Positions 61,101-64,000 of a stretch of DNA of 64,000 nt are shown here, piece by piece. The notes below the pieces were generated by a model that was not told the DNA's origin, searched no databases, and saw only the letters and a program-made list of their open reading frames with translations. The DNA is from Nematostella vectensis (taxonomy: Eukaryota; Cnidaria; Anthozoa; Actiniaria; Edwardsiidae), in assembly GCF_932526225.1 (NCBI RefSeq), contig NC_064045.1:16116442-16180441 (forward strand), in the 5' to 3' direction. Position 1 is the first letter of the stretch. Every line of letters starts with the position of its first letter. Position numbers and translations under genes: made by a program.

Positions 61101-62901
61101 ATTCTCATGTTTAATGCACCCAGACAAGGGGTATATTTCTTTCTTAGAGGATTACATAATAACATCATTACCTGATAACAACATCAACCTTTGGATATTC
61201 ATAAAGGATGTTTAATGCCGCATTGTCACCAATTTACTTCCAGTCGATTACATATCAATCTCAAATAATTTTTAATGGAAAACGCAAAAAAAATACTTCA
61301 AAGTTGTAAAAGCAGTGTGTCCCTTTTAATTTTCTTTGAGGATGTGACTGATAATTTAAAGCTGATGACCGTTAAATAGTGCCGCTTCTAATATATTCTT
61401 TTGTCTCTTCTTGGTTGAGGTTTCCGTCAGTCCTCCGGAAGTAGACTGGTGACAATGCAACTTTAATTCTCAGAGCATAAATGTTAACCTGATCTTTTTT
61501 TTATTATAGTAAGTCCAAACCTCTACCTGTCTTTTGGTTTCTTTTTTTATCAAGCAAAAAGTAATCATATTTTTTGTATTACTTTTTAGGTTCAGTAGTG
61601 TTGCTAGAGAAGTGTTGGCAGAAAAAATCCCCTCAAAGGCATATGACTGCTTCATGCTTCTTTGTGATGCAGTCAAAATGCTGTACAACAGGAAGTTACA
61701 GCTTGCTGGGTGGACGAATGATGACATAGAGAAATTACGCAGACTCCTATGGGCACATGCTGTCAAATGTGAAGAGTACTATGGCCTGGAGTACTGCACT
61801 GAGAATCTAGAGTGCTCTGTTCATGCTGCTGATGAAATACATCGACATTCTAGCATGGACAACTACTCCTGCGAGCTATATGAGAGAGCCATTTTAAGGC
61901 ACAAACTACAAAAGCATAATGCTAAGGGCATTGAGAAAACGTTTGCAACAAGAGAAGCTCTCGGAAATTTCCTTGAGGATTACGAGGAAGTCAATGGGAT
62001 GATCTCTTCCTACGGGGAAGGGAATCAGAAGTACAGATTTAGTATGGATGAGGCAGCACCGTTTTACCTTCACGAGTCATCATTTGCCTCATCCAAGCTA
62101 CTGTTGGAAGACCTGAAGGGACATGTTGACGAATATAAAGCCCATGCGTCATCCTATGGTGTAGGTATTGGAAAAACAAAGAGGAGTGCATTTCAACAAC
62201 ATATCATTGTGGATATTAAACGATTCTTTGCCCGACAAGGAATTGAAACTGATATTCCAAATATCCTAAAGACTGTTAAGAGTTTGGCATTTACTGATGA
62301 ATTTGGGGAAGTAGAAAGGATCTCAGAAGGCACTGCTTGCAAGATAGCCACTAACAATAATGGAGAAGAATGGACAATGCAAGTGTCAACAATAATATTG
62401 GTGGGACCAATACAAGATAAGTACTTCTACTTTGTGAATGGTGATTACATTGTCCCTCTAGTTGAAGACAACTCCCAAGTGCTCCACGAGTGGTGTCAGT
62501 CCCCTAAAGTGATTCCTAGGGCATATAGAAGAGACAGTGTTCAGCCGTCAAACTTGATCAAGCGCAAGGTGATCCTTTATCCTGAACCCTCAAATATTGC
62601 AAACCCTGCCTACTGGCTGATAATTGACAACAAGACCATTAAAGTCCTCAAGGATGTCTCTGTTCCAGTCTATCCTAGAGAAGGAGAAATAGTGCAGACT
62701 TTAGGGGCTGACAATCAGATGTGGTATGGACAAGTGGAGGTTGTACTTCCAAATGAAAATGAGGCAAGAGTAGTTTGGCTCAAGGACACCCAAAGACCTG
62801 GAGTTTGGGTGCCGACTCGTCAATCCGATACAGTTCATTTTGGGTCAATGATACGCATTTGCCAAGTGAAACGAGTATTTGGAGGCATTTCAATTGAATA
62901 G
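58127..62901 (+). CDS. CACTA/EnSpm-like (CMC superfamily) transposase gene, 4 exons, in-frame TAG at codon 383
   Basis: Exons 58127-58145, 58523-59926, 60345-60867 and 61590-62901 join with GT-AG borders into 1086 codons in one frame. Order: a C2H2-like finger (CYCRICHGKL...H, residues ~20-38), an acidic region, a Cys-rich block (CDEDCPNCGAERHTC; CCPNCDNV; CPQC), HEDGFNAF with the likely first catalytic Asp, a PL(M)DEI segment, GTADLKAHAE (likely second Asp), a CRRC...C knuckle, FDPVKDMVIDRMHL, and a C-terminal region with DEIHRHSSMDNYSCELYERA like that of plant CACTA TNP2 proteins. The last ~80 residues look like a small beta-barrel. The family cuts and pastes DNA in the nucleus. Codon 383 is TAG (59650-59652) in an otherwise intact frame, so it is either a fresh pseudogene, a polymorphism or an error. 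No CACTA terminal repeats were found. Confidence 0.8.
58146..58522 (+). other. Intron 1 of the transposase-like gene
   Basis: 377 bp with standard ends. Nothing else recognised. The other introns, 59927-60344 and 60868-61589, also hold no feature I can support; the frames in them lack start context and splice sites. Confidence 0.6.
58523..59926 (+). CDS. Exon 2: zinc fingers and first catalytic region, interrupted by TAG
   Basis: Spans the C2H2-like finger, acidic repeats (DDTTVDFNANGDPQDNRG and a related DDSTVGS...DPQEDRG), paired-Cys motifs and the DGFNAF segment. TAG at 59650-59652 follows IHYSAACTR; the same frame continues directly as EERLHGKALRTYSFIPSCKI through to the donor GGAG|GTATGT. 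The bases after the stop (GAA) do not match the known CAR-YYA readthrough context. Confidence 0.8.
60345..60867 (+). CDS. Exon 3: CRRC knuckle and DRMHL region
   Basis: Acceptor TTCTTTATAG|GTGG and donor AAGAG|GTTAGA. It reads GRIGCRRCLIHGVYIPCKRH, then YYYGKFRERYRAPCPLRT, and later GFDPVKDMVIDRMHLTFNMI, equivalent to the LDVMH segment of plant CACTA transposases. Reading past the donor meets a stop after three codons, which supports splicing. Confidence 0.78.
61590..62901 (+). CDS. Exon 4: C-terminal region of the transposase
   Basis: Acceptor TACTTTTTAG|GTTC joins in frame with exon 3 to read KRFSSVAREVLAEKIPSKAY. The frame then runs 437 codons to TAG at 62899-62901. A helical part (about 61600-62030) matches the C-terminal part of CACTA transposases. 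The final part from about 62400 is beta-rich, with GEIVQTL...WYGQV...ARVVWL...WVP, suggesting an SH3/Tudor-like barrel (inference). No stop or frameshift occurs in this exon. Confidence 0.8.
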
Positions 62902-62962
62902 TCATCACCAACAGCAAAATTTCCCTGCAAGCTGCATTTGAGTGCAAGTGCCAGAACCACTA

Positions 62963-63368
62963 CGGACCACACCTGAGTCACCACTATTGTTATATCCCCC
63001 TGCAGACAGCACCTGAGTCACCACCAGTGTCAGATCCCCCTGTGGACAGCACCTTAGTCACCACCAGTGTCAGATCCCCCTGTGGACAGCACCTGAGTCA
63101 CCACCAGTGTCAGATCCCCCTGTGGACAGCACCTGAGTCACCACCAGTGTCAGATCCCCCTGTGGACAGCACCTGAGTCACCACCAGTGTCAGATCCCCC
63201 TGTGGACAGCACCTGAGTCACCACCAGTGTCAGATCCCCCTGTGGACAGCACCTGAGTCACAACCAGTGTCAGATCCCCCTGTGGACAGCACCTGAGTCA
63301 CCACCAGTGTCAGATCCCCCTGTGGACAGCACCCGAGTCACCACCAGTGTCAGATCCCCCCTGTGGAT
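62963..63368. repeat. 40-bp GC-rich minisatellite in the presumed 3' UTR
   Basis: About ten copies of a 40-bp unit (CAGCACCTGAGTCACCACCA then GTGTCAGATCCCCCTGTGGA) start about 60 bp after the transposase stop. The central copies are almost identical; the first and last are diverged. The GC-rich array stands out in AT-rich DNA. Confidence 0.95.
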
Positions 63369-63434
63369 AGCACTAGGACAGTGCTCTTTTCAGAGACAAA
63401 AGTCATGACCTTATGCAACCAACCCCTAGTTACA

Positions 63435-63440
63435 AATAAA
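63435..63440 (+). terminator. Possible polyadenylation signal of the transposase-like gene
   Basis: AATAAA lies 66 bp after the minisatellite and 534 bp after the stop codon. If used, the 40-bp array is inside the 3' UTR. Confidence 0.4.
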
Positions 63441-63601
63441 GAGTAGATAGATAGTACTCCTTTAAAGCAAAATGAACAGTGATAATATACTGTACAACTT
63501 ATATTTTGTATATGAAGTATCCTTACTCTAACTAAATCTACATTGCACAAGTTATTTTTTGTGGAAACCCTAATGTTGGCATGAAGATCGTCTTGTACTT
63601 T
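63441..63601. other. Short convergent intergenic region
   Basis: AT-rich, between the 3' ends of the transposase-like gene and the kinase gene. Nothing else is visible. Confidence 0.5.
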
Positions 63602-63906
63602 TTATCTATCTGTGGGGCCATGGATGGAACACTCTAGTGCTTTATTAATGATCACCATAGCTTTCTCTATTGTGATTCGTTTGCTAGGATAGTGATGAGT
63701 TAATAGCTGGCCAAGTTTAAAAAGTTCATTGTACCCTTCTCGGCTATCTGTTTCAAAAATCACCTTTAAAGAGGTACAATATAAATAGCCAAATGAAAAG
63801 ATATCACTTGCAATGCTTTGCCGTTTACCAACAGAGATCTCAGGTGCTATGTGTGGGTACTTTCTTCTGTATAATGTCCTTTCTGAATAAGTCATCTTTG
63901 CCATTG
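63602..63906 (-). CDS. Protein kinase, C-terminal exon (partial gene at window edge)
   Basis: On the minus strand, acceptor TTTAATTTTTAG|CA opens an exon of 305 nt ending in TAA at 63602-63604. It encodes the part of the kinase C-lobe after the DFG segment: AMAKM of the activation loop, then PHIAPEI (subdomain VIII APE), ASDIFSFGYL (invariant Asp of subdomain IX) and PSKRITIEKA (the conserved Arg of subdomain XI). Earlier exons, including the ATP-binding and catalytic loop parts, must lie beyond base 64000, so activity and Ser/Thr versus Tyr specificity cannot be judged. The protein ends soon after the kinase domain. It is convergent with the transposase-like gene, 700 bp away. Confidence 0.75.
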
Positions 63907-64000
63907 CTAAAAATTAAAAAGATGATAGTTAAGACAGTTTTACAGGGGGTCCATTTGAGGTAAAGTAAAGTAATGCTCTGTAAAAGAACTAGGCAACCTA

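Noticed and set aside
63368-63384. CACTAGGACAGTG as a CACTA terminal repeat
   Set aside because: It is a small local palindrome; I found no matching inverted copy upstream of the transposase gene and no 3-bp target duplication.

Overview
This is eukaryotic nuclear DNA, almost certainly metazoan: it has introns with GT-AG borders, very small exons, a tRNA-derived SINE, satellite DNA, and host genes interrupted by transposons. An invertebrate such as a cnidarian fits the mix (CACTA-type transposase, compact receptor-like kinase exon, tRNA-Glu SINE), but nothing here fixes the species.

Bases 1 to about 46350 are one uninterrupted satellite array: roughly 80 head-to-tail copies of an AT-rich monomer of about 545 bp. 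Each monomer carries a degenerate tRNA-like module (minus strand, good B box, followed by a T run), a cluster of direct and inverted copies of a GGTTACATTCGGGA-like motif, and a CAGGATCCTG palindrome. Six monomers hold the same 377-bp tRNA-Glu-like SINE at the same position. SINE spacing is a whole number of monomers (16, 7, 5, 1 and 7), so the SINE inserted once and spread with the satellite. Several multi-monomer blocks are repeated at constant offsets, which means higher-order repeats and recent amplification. I found no credible protein gene in this part; the 60-112 aa frames recur only because the monomer recurs.

From 46.47 to 47.6 kb there is a 43-bp minisatellite and then a duplicated AT-rich segment. 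From 57782 down to 47722 on the minus strand I can assemble a gene of at least 14 exons (392 codons if all are joined). It begins with a SAM-like domain and continues through many tiny, phase-0, charged exons to a lysine-rich C-terminus. Its introns and exons have been hit by mobile DNA: a 3.3-kb fold-back element with TA target duplication (49280-52579), a 3' fragment of an LTR retrotransposon (about 55091-55915), a 186-bp tandem duplication that copies a splice donor, and a (TA)n tract.

Head-to-head with it, 344 bp away, a four-exon gene (58127-62901, plus strand) encodes a protein of about 1085 residues that reads as a CACTA/EnSpm (CMC superfamily) transposase. All its splice sites keep frame, but codon 383 is an in-frame TAG. 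A 40-bp minisatellite lies in its presumed 3' UTR. At the right edge is the last exon of a protein-kinase gene on the minus strand, whose remainder lies beyond the window.
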